This document shows, piece by piece, positions 15,001 to 24,600 of a DNA stretch of 39,239 nt. The position numbers and the translations under genes are program-made. This stretch comes from Bacteroidota bacterium. Lineage in GTDB: Bacteria > Bacteroidota > Bacteroidia > Chitinophagales > Chitinophagaceae. Location: the NCBI GenBank assembly GCA_013289175.1, contig JABDAN010000023.1, positions 1 through 39,239 on the forward strand, read 5' to 3'. Position 1 is the first letter of the stretch. Every line of letters begins with the position of its first letter. The notes beneath the pieces are model-generated. The model saw nothing but the letters and a program-made list of their open reading frames with translations. It had not been told where the DNA came from and did no database searches.

Positions 15001-16087
15001 AAGATCCATCTGTTTTACCGCATGTGGCATCCACAACAATAATAGGTATATCTAAAATGCAAGCCGCTATCATATAAATGGTGTAGATATTTGTTAGTCC
15101 ACTGCCATCTTTATAATAAATGGAGTGAAACCCACCACCTAAATTGTCAAAATGATTGGAAGTTTGAAAGTTGATTCCGTCTAGAGAATACTGATATGGA
15201 GGGATTCCCCCAAACGGGGTACCCAAATCAATGCTTCCATTGTTGTTACAACTGTAATTTGAAAAACTTGAGAGCGACATTCTGTTATAACAGTTGCCAT
15301 TGTTTACAATCAAAAGATTTATGGAAAGGAAACCGAATATACAGCCATTCGCGTCCCGGACGAACATGGAATAGAGGCCTTGGGAAAGATTTGAAAAAGT
15401 TGGGCTCGTTTGATAATCGACACCATTTATGGAATATTCATAAGGTGGTGTACCAGAAGAAGCGACAAGAGTCATACTGCCATCGAAACTGGTACAGGAA
15501 GTAGGCGGTGTGCTGGATAAAACACTGACATTAGGTGCTGGGTAGGTATTTTGTATGATAACATTTGAAGTTGAAATTTCACCATTGGCATCTTCCACAG
15601 TCAAATTGTAACTGCCTCCTTCTAATTGTTGAAAATTACCAGTATTTTGGGTATATGAATAAGTTCCATTATAGATATAGCTATATTTATACGGCGGTGT
15701 TCCTCCTGATGCCGTTACAATCATATTTCCGTTTCCATATCCACAGCTAGCCCCACTTGTTGTTAGATTTAGTGTAATTGCACTAGTAATACTCGATCGA
15801 GGTTTATTTATTATGGAGGAGGTCTTACGACTTAGAAGTTCATCGGGATTTGACCTAAGTATTTTTTCTTGAGTTTTATGGCGAAACAGACCAGACTGAC
15901 TAGTCTTTTCCCATTCTGAACTATCCTGAAAGCTTAGGGATTGTATGATTGTCCTTGCATTTAGGATTTTGTTTTTATAGCCCAAATCATAGGGCTTTCG
16001 GGATTGAGAAAGTACCGGAAAGGAATATAGAAATAAAAATATAAGGGAACCGATTTTACAAAACCAGCAGGACGGTCTTCGACTCAT
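12080..16087 (-). CDS. T9SS type B cargo: SprB-like repeats, six NHL repeats, Ig-like repeats, CHU_C domain
   Basis: This 1335-residue exported protein starts with a signal peptide (about residues 1-28, ending PVLSQ). Residues ~105-490 hold five SprB-like modules with the GTPPYxYSxDG and GxYxxxVxDxNG signatures. Residues ~550-860 hold six NHL modules of about 52 residues with the VAGGNG...NQL...GIFVD...NRIQ pattern, which should form a six-bladed propeller. Three Ig/PKD-like modules (~880-1190, each with FQWQVNG-type and GD-I-C signatures) follow. The last ~85 residues (AFTPNGDGKNDLF...FNRWGNKVF) are the gliding-motility-associated C-terminal domain, the type B sorting signal for the type IX system. 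The protein should be carried over the outer membrane and attached or released. It is probably an adhesin. The T9SS machinery is not in the window. Confidence 0.9.
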   Translation of the reverse strand: MSRRPSCWFCKIGSLIFLFLYSFPVLSQSRKPYDLGYKNKILNARTIIQSLSFQDSSEWEKTSQSGLFRHKTQEKILRSNPDELLSRKTSSIINKPRSSITSAITLNLTTSGASCGYGNGNMIVTASGGTPPYKYSYIYNGTYSYTQNTGNFQQLEGGSYNLTVEDANGEISTSNVIIQNTYPAPNVSVLSSTPPTSCTSFDGSMTLVASSGTPPYEYSINGVDYQTSPTFSNLSQGLYSMFVRDANGCIFGFLSINLLIVNNGNCYNRMSLSSFSNYSCNNNGSIDLGTPFGGIPPYQYSLDGINFQTSNHFDNLGGGFHSIYYKDGSGLTNIYTIYMIAACILDIPIIVVDATCGKTDGSLTASVVNGTPPYTYSIDGVNFQSSNTFNGLSAGNYTLTVKDLNGNEASNYATLFDKCPTLSLSETDESCSKNDGSITATGSSGTGPYQFSLDGINYQTGNLFNSLVAAIYTVTIKDFNGYTSSASITVKNSCIIPACPFNATIFTHGGYCIGDTIFLSAPKDLSVLQWYNDNSLVKTATSSSSSIGFTVAGGNGMGLSSNQLNGPFGIFIDAMGSIYVADRLNNRIQKFAPGSTSLTSGTTVAGGNGQGSNANQLDNPIGVFLDTQGNLFVSDNNNQRVQKFPPGSTSATNGITVAGGNGTGTAGNQFAYPWGIFVDLSGNLFVVDQQNNRVQEFPSGSTSATNGVTVAGGLNWGNGANQLANPIGIFVDGNNNMFISDNGNSRIQEWPVGAPNGKTIAGGNGSGSALNQFSAPNAIFVDGSGNVFVSDESNNRVLKFPPGSTSTTNGLIVAGGNGLGSAPNQLSAAAGVYLDVAGNIFVSDYSNNRIQEWGQQSISDTIIVPLTPGVYTANVINESNCLVSTNILTINPTVTTSINILSFPQVICADSLANFTANFSNGGQSPRFQWQVNGLDVGTNQATYSNNNLITGDRIACILYSDAVCPNKVADTSNDLIISIHPIVYPSISIYASDTNICLGSPVNFDAIALNSEINPSFQWAINGIFKGTNSASFSTSSLQKGDSINCFLFPDPTTVCLSSTKIKSNTIAIQIKDILSPTINITASANQICSGDSLLFTATIQNAGEELSYKWKWNDQDVGTNQDIFTKTNLQNGDRVYCLLQTDNQDCSVSGSYKSNTDTILVKPGIVILNMTQDTSILKYGTVPLEVSLTGSLKSFQWNPEDKLANPLTLIPVTVPLSETTSFTFTATATDGCQVNQTVMIKVLRKFKMPNAFTPNGDGKNDLFRIPVDVYLNLREFTIFNRWGNKVFTTKNKEQGWDGNFNGLPCETGTYVYMILGSDENGDINADGTFILFR

Positions 16088-16447
16088 TTGCGAAAGTTAT
16101 AAAAGCAGCAATCATATAAAAGTATTCAAATTAAGTTGTAAAGCGAAGCTTTCACCCTTCATTAAAATGAGCCAACTGGAGTCATATCACCATTTACCGT
16201 CGCATTAAATTTGGCAGTTAGTTCTCATCAGTGCCAAGGAGAAATATTAAACTTGTTTAAATCATGGTACAACTAAGTGTTTATATGTAGTTGTAATCAT
16301 TTTATTTCATTGGTGCCTGATTTTTTGAAGTTATTGCTAAGTATAAACACTTATAAAACCTCATTTTTAAAAATATTTATTGAATAAAACTTGCTTATAT
16401 AAAAAACTTTCTCACATTTAAACATCGGTTCACTTAAAACTTGCTGC
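16088..16447. other. 360-nt divergent intergenic region
   Basis: This AT-rich gap separates the T9SS cargo gene (minus) from the RHS operon (plus) and must hold both promoters. I found no confident TTTG/TAnnTTTG pair on either strand and no gene. Confidence 0.5.
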
Positions 16448-17914
16448 ATGAAGATTATTATTTTCCTATTCGGTGGATTGATGTGTTCAGTAAATTATTT
16501 GTTAGGACAGTCTGATTCTCTTCTTAAATCCTCCTCAAAAATTTCGGATCGCTTATGTAGCAAAATTGATTCAAAGTCCGCTAAACTAGATCTAGATATA
16601 GAAAATGAATCTGAAACTTATCTTCAGAAATTTGCGAAGCAAGAAGCAGCTTTAAAAACGCAACTTTATAAAAATGATTCAAATAGTGCGAAATATTTAT
16701 TTTTCAGCAATCCTGAACAGCAGTACTTTTCATTAATACACAAGATCAAAGCTGACACTGCAAAGCTGATCAAGCCGTCGAATTCAGAATATTTGCCGTA
16801 TGCGGATTCTTTGCAGGGGATTCTGAAATTCTTGAATGGAAATCCTTCGATTTTGTCTACCACTTCTAAGTTGAACTCCTCCAACCTTCAGGCATCCTTA
16901 GGTAATATTCAAACTCTCCAATCAAAAATGCAAGATGCAGAGGTTGCAAAGCAGTTTGTTGAGGCCAGAAAAGAACAGATCAAGCAATATATTTTGGCGC
17001 ACACTCAACTGCCGACAGAAGTGTCGAAAATTTATGATCAATATAATCGGCAGTTGTATTACTACACACAACAGTTAAATGAATACAAGGAAATTTTTAA
17101 TGATCCGGACAAAATGACGTCAGCAGCATTAAAGATGTTAAATAGGATTCCAGCTTTTAATTCTTTTATGCAGAAGAATTCTTTTCTCTCTGGTATTTTT
17201 AATATGCCTGGCGACTACGATTTAAACAACTCGATCCCTGGCATGCAATCCAGAGACATGATTAAGCAAATGTTGCAGACTCAGATTTCAGGTGGAGGAT
17301 CGAATGCGGCTTCTGCTCTTACACAGAGTCTTGCTTCTGCTCAAGGGCAACTTCAAAATTTAAAAGATAAAATTTCTTCTTTGGGTGGTAGTAGTGAGAA
17401 TGCGGATTTACCTAAAGGATTTCAACCGAACGATCAGAAATCAAAATCTTTGTTCAAAAGGCTTGAATTTGGAATAAATGTTCAAAATACGCAAAGCAGT
17501 CATTTTTTCCCGACAATGACTGATTTTGGGCTTTCTGTAGGCTATAAATTAAATAATAAAAGTACGATTGGAGTTGGGGGCAGTTACAATGTGGGATGGG
17601 GTACAAATATCAACCATATAAAGATAAGTAGCCAAGGCGCGGGCATAAGGTCATTTTTCGACTACAAAATAAAAGGGAGTATATATGCCACAGGGGGATT
17701 TGAGTATAATTATCAAAAAATCGACTATTCCATTTCACAAAATCATTATGCCAACATTTGGCAGAAAAGTGGTTTAATAGGTTTAAGTAAAGTTGTTTCA
17801 ATGAACTCCCAGTATTTTAAAAAGACCAAAATAGAATTGCTGTGGAATTTTTTAAGTTATCAACAGATTCCTAGAACACAACCTATTCTATTTAGGGTGG
17901 AATATAACTTTTAA
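16448..17914 (+). CDS. Exported coiled-coil and outer-membrane-barrel protein of the RHS operon
   Basis: The 488-residue protein begins with a signal peptide (IIIFLFGGLMCSVNYLLGQ). Residues ~25-320 are largely helical and charged with heptad-like spacing, including a Gly/Ser/Ala-rich stretch around 275-310. Residues ~335-488 are alternating beta strands (GLSVGYKLN, STIGVGGSYNVGWG, IYATGGFEYNY) ending in ILFRVEYNF, a terminal Phe motif typical of outer-membrane barrels. This suggests an outer-membrane protein with a long periplasmic helical part. The next gene begins 46 nt downstream, so it leads the RHS operon. A role as exporter, anchor or chaperone for the RHS proteins is inference from position. 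Confidence 0.65.
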   Translation: MKIIIFLFGGLMCSVNYLLGQSDSLLKSSSKISDRLCSKIDSKSAKLDLDIENESETYLQKFAKQEAALKTQLYKNDSNSAKYLFFSNPEQQYFSLIHKIKADTAKLIKPSNSEYLPYADSLQGILKFLNGNPSILSTTSKLNSSNLQASLGNIQTLQSKMQDAEVAKQFVEARKEQIKQYILAHTQLPTEVSKIYDQYNRQLYYYTQQLNEYKEIFNDPDKMTSAALKMLNRIPAFNSFMQKNSFLSGIFNMPGDYDLNNSIPGMQSRDMIKQMLQTQISGGGSNAASALTQSLASAQGQLQNLKDKISSLGGSSENADLPKGFQPNDQKSKSLFKRLEFGINVQNTQSSHFFPTMTDFGLSVGYKLNNKSTIGVGGSYNVGWGTNINHIKISSQGAGIRSFFDYKIKGSIYATGGFEYNYQKIDYSISQNHYANIWQKSGLIGLSKVVSMNSQYFKKTKIELLWNFLSYQQIPRTQPILFRVEYNF

Positions 17915-17960
17915 TCATAGCTATATATTTAGCATTATTTAATTATTTGATTTATTTACG

Positions 17961-20900
17961 ATGCCTATTAATTTTAAATTTAAAAGCAGCATTATTTTCG
18001 TAATACTTTGTCTGCAAATAGTCAGTACAAAATCTCAATATGTTTACCCACCAAAAATTGTAAGTCCAAATGTTGCAAGTCTTGGAACCTTTGGCGACGT
18101 GCCTGTTAGCTTATTTACCGGTACCCCAGATATTTCCGTTCCTATACATACATTATCTTACGGGAAAATTGAAATCCCAATTGCCCTACGTTATCACCCA
18201 TCTTCAGTAAAGCCGGGACAACAGCCTGGGTGGGTAGGAAGCGGATGGGATCTGGAGAGTATAGGCTCAATCACTCGACAAATTCATGGAACTCTTGATG
18301 AGGAATATATAGATGGAACTGTAAATCCAGCAGGCCAGACACCACCAACTGCCACTTATTATTATCCTTTATCTCCCGGGGCACAAACCGCTACTCCCGG
18401 TGCAAATTATGCGAATTTATCCAATTGGAGTTCTTCAACACAATTGAATTCTGATTATTACAATACTAGCATCCCACCTTTAAGTCGAGTTTTAGATGTG
18501 CATGCAGATGAATTTACCTTTAATGTAATGGGACATTCCGGAAAGTTTTATTATGAAGGCACTACCCAACTATGGAAGGTGGTTTCCGATGAAAACATAA
18601 AAGTAGAGATGATAGATTTTTTTACTGCAGCCGATATAGTTAACGCAATTAAACAATATTATAAAGGTAGTTCAGGATCGTTGCAACAATGGCCGGATCA
18701 ATCACGGTCATTCGGAAGTTTTAGACTTACAATGCCAGACGGTACCGTATTTGTTTTTGGCGGACGGACTTCCGGTGTTCCGGATGCGGTTGAATTTACA
18801 TCGCCTCTGATTCCGATTGGATCTAATTCACAAGACCAGACATTTGTTGCCAATACATGGTTGCTAAAGTCAATTACCGATGTTTATGGGAATACGGTTT
18901 CGTTTACATATTCCAGAAAATACCCAACAATCAACATGAGCATAGGTGCTTATTACAACAGCCTTTCAACAGTCTCCACGCCGCCTTTAATGGTTTGCTC
19001 TGCCACATGTTCAAGTGATCAAAGTTTTAGTTTGGATTATAATGTTAAAAACAAATATATAGGTGTATTACAATGGCCGATGTATCTAACGACAATTTCT
19101 AGTCCAAATGAAACGGCAAAATTTATTTGTTCAAAACAAATATGGAATAAATATACTGTTCCTCAGATGAGTTATGTCGACCAAACGAACTCTTCAGTTC
19201 TTTTTGATTTTTCACTTTTTGGCGCGACCCCAGGATGTTTGGACAGCCTCCAATGGATGCAGTTGGATAGCGTAGATATTTACGATAATAGAATTAATTC
19301 CACTTTCCCTTATCCAAATTTACTGAAGCAATATCAATTTACTTACTTAAATAGTTCTTCCAGCCCAAATCAGAGATTGATGCTAGGCGCGTTTAAAGAA
19401 TTGGACATTGAAAATAATGTCGTAGGTCAATATACTTTCGGCTACAATGGTGATTTGAGCTCAGCCAATATCGGTTTAACTGGAGCAAATATATATGCGA
19501 CTGGAAATTTTAGCGATCATTGGGGGTTTTATAATGCTACTGATGTTACGGTCGCTCCAGTTGACCTATTAAATCATAGACAGCCCAATTCTAGCGTTGT
19601 AACCAAAGAGTTGTTAAATCAAATAACTTATCCGACAGGTGGCCATACCACTTTTACCTGGGAAGCAAATGACTATTCGCAAGTAGTAGATCCATTGCGC
19701 CAGAAATTAAACCCCCAGACAGGATATGCGGGTGGAAGTAGAATTGCCAGGATACAAAATATTCTGGCCGATGGGACTGTTGCGACTGACAAAAGTTATT
19801 ATTATAAAACTGGCTATACAGCAGGTGCTAATTTGGGTTCTCTACCCTCAAGCGGCGAGTTAAATGGCAATCCGCAATATCAATTTACGGTTAGTAATAG
19901 ACAGGCATTTCAAGGTCCAAGCACGACAGTAAGCTTTACTTTATATGCATTCAACGGGGTTGGAAATTATGGTTATACGGGACAGGGATCGCCAATCGGT
20001 TATTCAGAAGTCGATGAAGTTGCATTAGATGGGTCTTTCACAAAAAACAATTTTACCAATTTTGATGCAGATATAAATGGAGTTACTCATTTTGATCAAC
20101 AACCTCCAGGTTATCTTGGATGGGTAAGTGGTGACTATTATTTTCCATTTACATCTTTCGAGCTTGAAAGGGGTAAAGCTATTGGTACTTTTAGATATTC
20201 CGCAACAAATATTCCTTTGCAAAAGGAAATTATTACTTACAGGAGTGACGCCGCACGGTTGAATAGTTATATAAATTTGATTGATGACGGCGGTATGTAT
20301 GGATGTGTTGCTTGCACCGTTAATTTCAATTTGGCATCAGCAAGACCAGTTTATACCTATTGCTATTATCCTATGATTAAAACTATTACTACATGGGACC
20401 AGCAGGGAAATAATCCACTAACCCAAACCACATCTTTTACTTATAATGCGAACAATTTAATTCAGAGCACTACTGATCAAGGGAGTAAAGGCGAATCAAT
20501 TGTAAACTCATTTTCGTATCCGACTGATTTTAGTGATGGTACAAGTGTTGCGATGGCTAACGCGCATATATTTACTCCTCTTTTACAACATACTATTTTA
20601 AATAATGGAACGCAGGTCAAGATGTTTAAGACGAATTACTATTCTCCTTATGCCGGAATTTATTTACCGCAAACCAATCAAATTCAAATATCAAATAATG
20701 CGCTAGAGACAAGAGATCAAGTAAATCAATATGACGCTCACGGCCATATTCAGGAGGTACAGAAAATTAACAATATCAAGGAAGTTTACTTATGGGGTTA
20801 CAATTCGCAATATATTGTAGCGAAAATCATCAATAGTACTTATTCGGCTGTTCAAGCTGCGATGAATGCAAATAGCATAACGCAGTCTCAGTTAGATCAG

Positions 20901-21620
20901 GCGGTTTTCTTAACATCGAGTCAACTTAATACGTTGTTAAATCCGCTCAGAACGAGTCTCTCTGGAGCTCTTGTTACTACTTATTCTTACAAATGTGGTA
21001 TTGGGTTAGCTACCGAAACAGATCCGAATAATAGAATAATGACTTATGAGTATGATTATTTTGGAAGGCTTTTTAATGTCCGTGACCAGGATAATAATGT
21101 TATTAAGAAATATTGTTACAATTATGCTGGCATGCCTGAATCTTGTACTATCGTTGGTAATGCAATAAATATACAAACATATACGAAGACATGTCCACCG
21201 TATAATACAGCATCGACGGGAACTTATACAGTAGCAGCTAATACTTACTACAATTATTCGTTACAGTTGGCAAATAATATGGCCGCTGCTGACCAGGCCG
21301 CAAATGGTCAAACTACTGTTAATAAAGCAGGTACTTGTACTCCCTGGCCTTCTATGTCAGTGAGTGTAGCAACTGGTGGCGCTAATCCAACTAGAATATT
21401 CTCTGTTACTTTCTATCAAGGTGCAACCGTTGTCGCAACACAAACTTTTACATCTAATGGCAGTATGCCCGTGCCACCAGGAACATACAAAGTAGTCGTG
21501 TCACAAATAAATAACATTTCCCGGTCTATATACCTTTCGATATCAGGTGGTCAAAGTGGTATTACTGTGACCTTCAATAATGTAGTTGTTAGCAGTGGAT
21601 TTAACATGACAGTAAACTAG
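17961..21620 (+). CDS. Exported RHS protein, SpvB/TcB-like N-terminus, DUF5977 near the C-terminus
   Basis: The 1219-residue protein has a signal peptide (SSIIFVILCLQIVSTKSQ). Residues ~33-115 follow the SpvB/TcB N-terminal pattern: GDVPVSLFTGTPDISVPIH, IALRYHPSS, GWVGSGWDL, SITRQIHG. A long beta-rich body with scattered YD-type motifs follows, the clearest near residues 1030-1055 (YEYDYFGRLFNVRDQDNN). Residues ~1076-1130 match DUF5977 (NTYYNYSLQLANN, AADQAANGQTTVN, GTC). The remaining ~80 residues are a small beta domain. There is no RHS core signature or toxin tip. It is 17 nt from the next RHS gene, which has the core. Together they recall the two halves (TcB and TcC) of a toxin-complex cocoon, although export by a signal peptide is different. 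Confidence 0.8.
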   Translation: MPINFKFKSSIIFVILCLQIVSTKSQYVYPPKIVSPNVASLGTFGDVPVSLFTGTPDISVPIHTLSYGKIEIPIALRYHPSSVKPGQQPGWVGSGWDLESIGSITRQIHGTLDEEYIDGTVNPAGQTPPTATYYYPLSPGAQTATPGANYANLSNWSSSTQLNSDYYNTSIPPLSRVLDVHADEFTFNVMGHSGKFYYEGTTQLWKVVSDENIKVEMIDFFTAADIVNAIKQYYKGSSGSLQQWPDQSRSFGSFRLTMPDGTVFVFGGRTSGVPDAVEFTSPLIPIGSNSQDQTFVANTWLLKSITDVYGNTVSFTYSRKYPTINMSIGAYYNSLSTVSTPPLMVCSATCSSDQSFSLDYNVKNKYIGVLQWPMYLTTISSPNETAKFICSKQIWNKYTVPQMSYVDQTNSSVLFDFSLFGATPGCLDSLQWMQLDSVDIYDNRINSTFPYPNLLKQYQFTYLNSSSSPNQRLMLGAFKELDIENNVVGQYTFGYNGDLSSANIGLTGANIYATGNFSDHWGFYNATDVTVAPVDLLNHRQPNSSVVTKELLNQITYPTGGHTTFTWEANDYSQVVDPLRQKLNPQTGYAGGSRIARIQNILADGTVATDKSYYYKTGYTAGANLGSLPSSGELNGNPQYQFTVSNRQAFQGPSTTVSFTLYAFNGVGNYGYTGQGSPIGYSEVDEVALDGSFTKNNFTNFDADINGVTHFDQQPPGYLGWVSGDYYFPFTSFELERGKAIGTFRYSATNIPLQKEIITYRSDAARLNSYINLIDDGGMYGCVACTVNFNLASARPVYTYCYYPMIKTITTWDQQGNNPLTQTTSFTYNANNLIQSTTDQGSKGESIVNSFSYPTDFSDGTSVAMANAHIFTPLLQHTILNNGTQVKMFKTNYYSPYAGIYLPQTNQIQISNNALETRDQVNQYDAHGHIQEVQKINNIKEVYLWGYNSQYIVAKIINSTYSAVQAAMNANSITQSQLDQAVFLTSSQLNTLLNPLRTSLSGALVTTYSYKCGIGLATETDPNNRIMTYEYDYFGRLFNVRDQDNNVIKKYCYNYAGMPESCTIVGNAINIQTYTKTCPPYNTASTGTYTVAANTYYNYSLQLANNMAAADQAANGQTTVNKAGTCTPWPSMSVSVATGGANPTRIFSVTFYQGATVVATQTFTSNGSMPVPPGTYKVVVSQINNISRSIYLSISGGQSGITVTFNNVVVSSGFNMTVN

Positions 21621-21637
21621 TAAAGCAATAACTAAAC

Positions 21638-24600
21638 ATGCAAAAGAGTATTGCGTTTTCAATCTTCTTATTAGTGTGCAACACAGTTGTAAAATCTCAG
21701 ACTCCAAGAACAGTACCCACTGCATACGGGTCAACATATTCTGTAAATTATGTTCGTTCCTGGCAGGCACTCGCTCCTGATCAAGATCCTAACGATCTGA
21801 TTACGAGAGCCGTTAGGGATGTTCACCAAAATACAGATTATTTTGATGGGATTGGAAGACCTACAGAGACAGTTATAAAGGGAATAACTCCAGCTGGCAA
21901 TGATATGGTAGCGCCTATTATTTACGACAATATGGGAAGAGAACAATTTAGTTACTTACCGAGTCCATCGACAGTTGCTCAAACAGGCGATATTGTAAAT
22001 GATGGAAACTTTAAAATTGACCCTTTTCAACAGCAAGCGAAATTTTATTCAACAACCGGTATTTTAACAAATCAAGGCGAAACTTTTTTTTATGGCCAAA
22101 GTATCTACGAGGCTTCCCCGTTAAATAGAATAGTTAGTGCATTTCCAGCGGGAACAAGTTGGTGTGGCGCGAGCAAGGGGAGTTTACAGGAATATTTTAC
22201 CAATACCGTATCTGACAACGTACAAGAATGGACAGTTAATGCTTCTTATACAAATATTCCTAATAGCCCAGCGCCGGTACCAATTAATAATGGAGCTTAT
22301 CCAGCAGGGACACTGTTCAAAAATATTGTGGTTGACGAATCAGGAAATCAGGTCGTAGAATTCAAGGACAGAGAAAATAAGACGATTTTGAAACAAGTAC
22401 AATTCATACCAACACCAGGTACTAATCATTCGGGCTGGTTGAACACCTATTATATCTACGATAATCTGAACAATCTGCGCTATGTATTGCAACCCCAGGC
22501 GGTGCAGTTGTTGTTGAACAATTCCACCTGGAATTTGAGTGCAATTTCAAATTTAATGACGGGTCTATGTTTTTATTATGAATACGATCAGCGTAATAGA
22601 ATGATAATCAAGCAAGAACCCGGAGCTAAACCGGTATATATGGTATATGATGCTCGAGATAGGCTCGTTATGACGCAAGACGGGAATTTACGAGCAGCAG
22701 GAAAATGGCTTGTTACCGTTTATGAAAATAACCTTAACAGGGCGGTTCAAACAGGATTGCTTACTGATGCTACATCTTTTAGTGCCGAATTATCAAATGC
22801 TTACAATAGTATAACATATCCCAGCACTGTAAGTAATTTTGAACTTCTTACCCAAACATGGTTTGATACCTATACATGGCAAACAGGAACGCCACTAAGT
22901 GCTGGATTTGATGCAAGTCAATCCTCTTCTACTGGATTTCTACCGTCTTCGGATGCCAGCTATCCATATCCTAGGGCTGTTTCAAAGTCAACCTATACGA
23001 CATTGGGCCTAGTAACTGGGTCAAAAAAGGAGATTTTGGGAACATCAAATTACTTATATACTACTTCTTATTATGACGACAGAGACCGAATAATTCAAGT
23101 CCAAACTACAAATATTACTGGCGGAACTGATGAAACTACTAATCAATATTCATTTGATGGCAAAATATTGATAAGCCAGCTCAAGAGCGTAAAAAGTGGC
23201 ACGAACGCTCAGACCAATATCGTTCAATCCCAAATGTCATATGACGCTAATGATCGGATAACCTCAATCGCGAAGATCTTTACTGGGGTTGCTGGTAATT
23301 TTACTAAGACCATGGTCAATTATGCCTATAATGAATTGGGTAAACTTCTCACAAAAACACTGGGCCCATCAAGTGGCCTGAATAGTGGACCCGTGGATGT
23401 ATTGACTTTTGACTATAATATTCGCGGCTGGCTCTTAGGGACTAATCGTAATTATATTAATAGCGGGACAACAATAGCGATCACCAACGCACCACCCGCC
23501 CCTGGTAATTATTTTGGAGAAGAATTAGCTTACGATAAACTAAGTTCAATGTCCGGCATGACATATACAGCAGCTCAATTGAACGGTAATATAGCTGGTA
23601 CGGTTTGGAAAAGTACGGGAGATGCTGTTAATAGAAAATACGATTTTGTTTATGATCCGGCAAATCGTTTATCAGCAGCCAATTTTTCACAGATTACCCC
23701 ATCCAATGCGCAAGTGGTCGATTTTAGTGTAGGAGGTCTCGGTTATGATGCAAATGGCAATATCACACAGATGAACCAAAACGGTTATCGACTTGGGGCG
23801 CCAACCGCTCCCATCGATCAATTAATTTACAGTTATCTACCAACAAGTAACCAACTTCAGAATGTGAGTGACGGCGCCAATAATTCACAAACTATCCTTG
23901 GTGATTTTAGATATTCTTCTACTTATTCAGCCACCTTTGGAGGTACGAAGCCGACGACCGCAGTTGACTATGTATATGACGATAACGGAAATTTGGCCAC
24001 AGATTTAAATAAAGACATAGGCACATCCTCTTCGAAGGGTATATTATACAACTATCTCAATCTTCCGCAATTAATAACGCTGGCGAATAATAAGGGAACT
24101 ATCCAGTATACTTACGACGCTTCAGGGGAAAAGCTTCAAAAAATTGTTACAGAAAATAACGGATCCGTTGTATTAAATGGAACCTCTTATACCAATGTTG
24201 CAATTACCACTACTACCACTTATATAAATGGACTTGTTTTCCAGAGTATTTCGTATCCCAACAATGCCACTTTAAACTCTTCAATTTTACAACATGGTGA
24301 TATTCTTCAGTTTATTGGTCAGGAAGAAGGTCGCATTAGGGGATTGTATTATAATACGACAAATTCCAATGCTATAACTGGATACGCTGTAGACTACATC
24401 ATTAAGGACCACCTCGGAAATATTAGAATGGTTCTTACAGACGAACAATACTCTGATCCATTGTATGACGCTACTATGGAAACTGCAGCTTTGGTGGCCG
24501 AACAAAAAATATTTGGCAATGACATACAGACACCAAAACCCTCTGGATTTGATACAAATAGTGGTAACCAATTTGTCGCAGTAACAAACTATCCCAGTCA

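Noticed and set aside
13693..15750. Many open frames on both strands inside the SprB/NHL gene
   Set aside because: They mirror the repeat structure of the real gene and have low-complexity translations.
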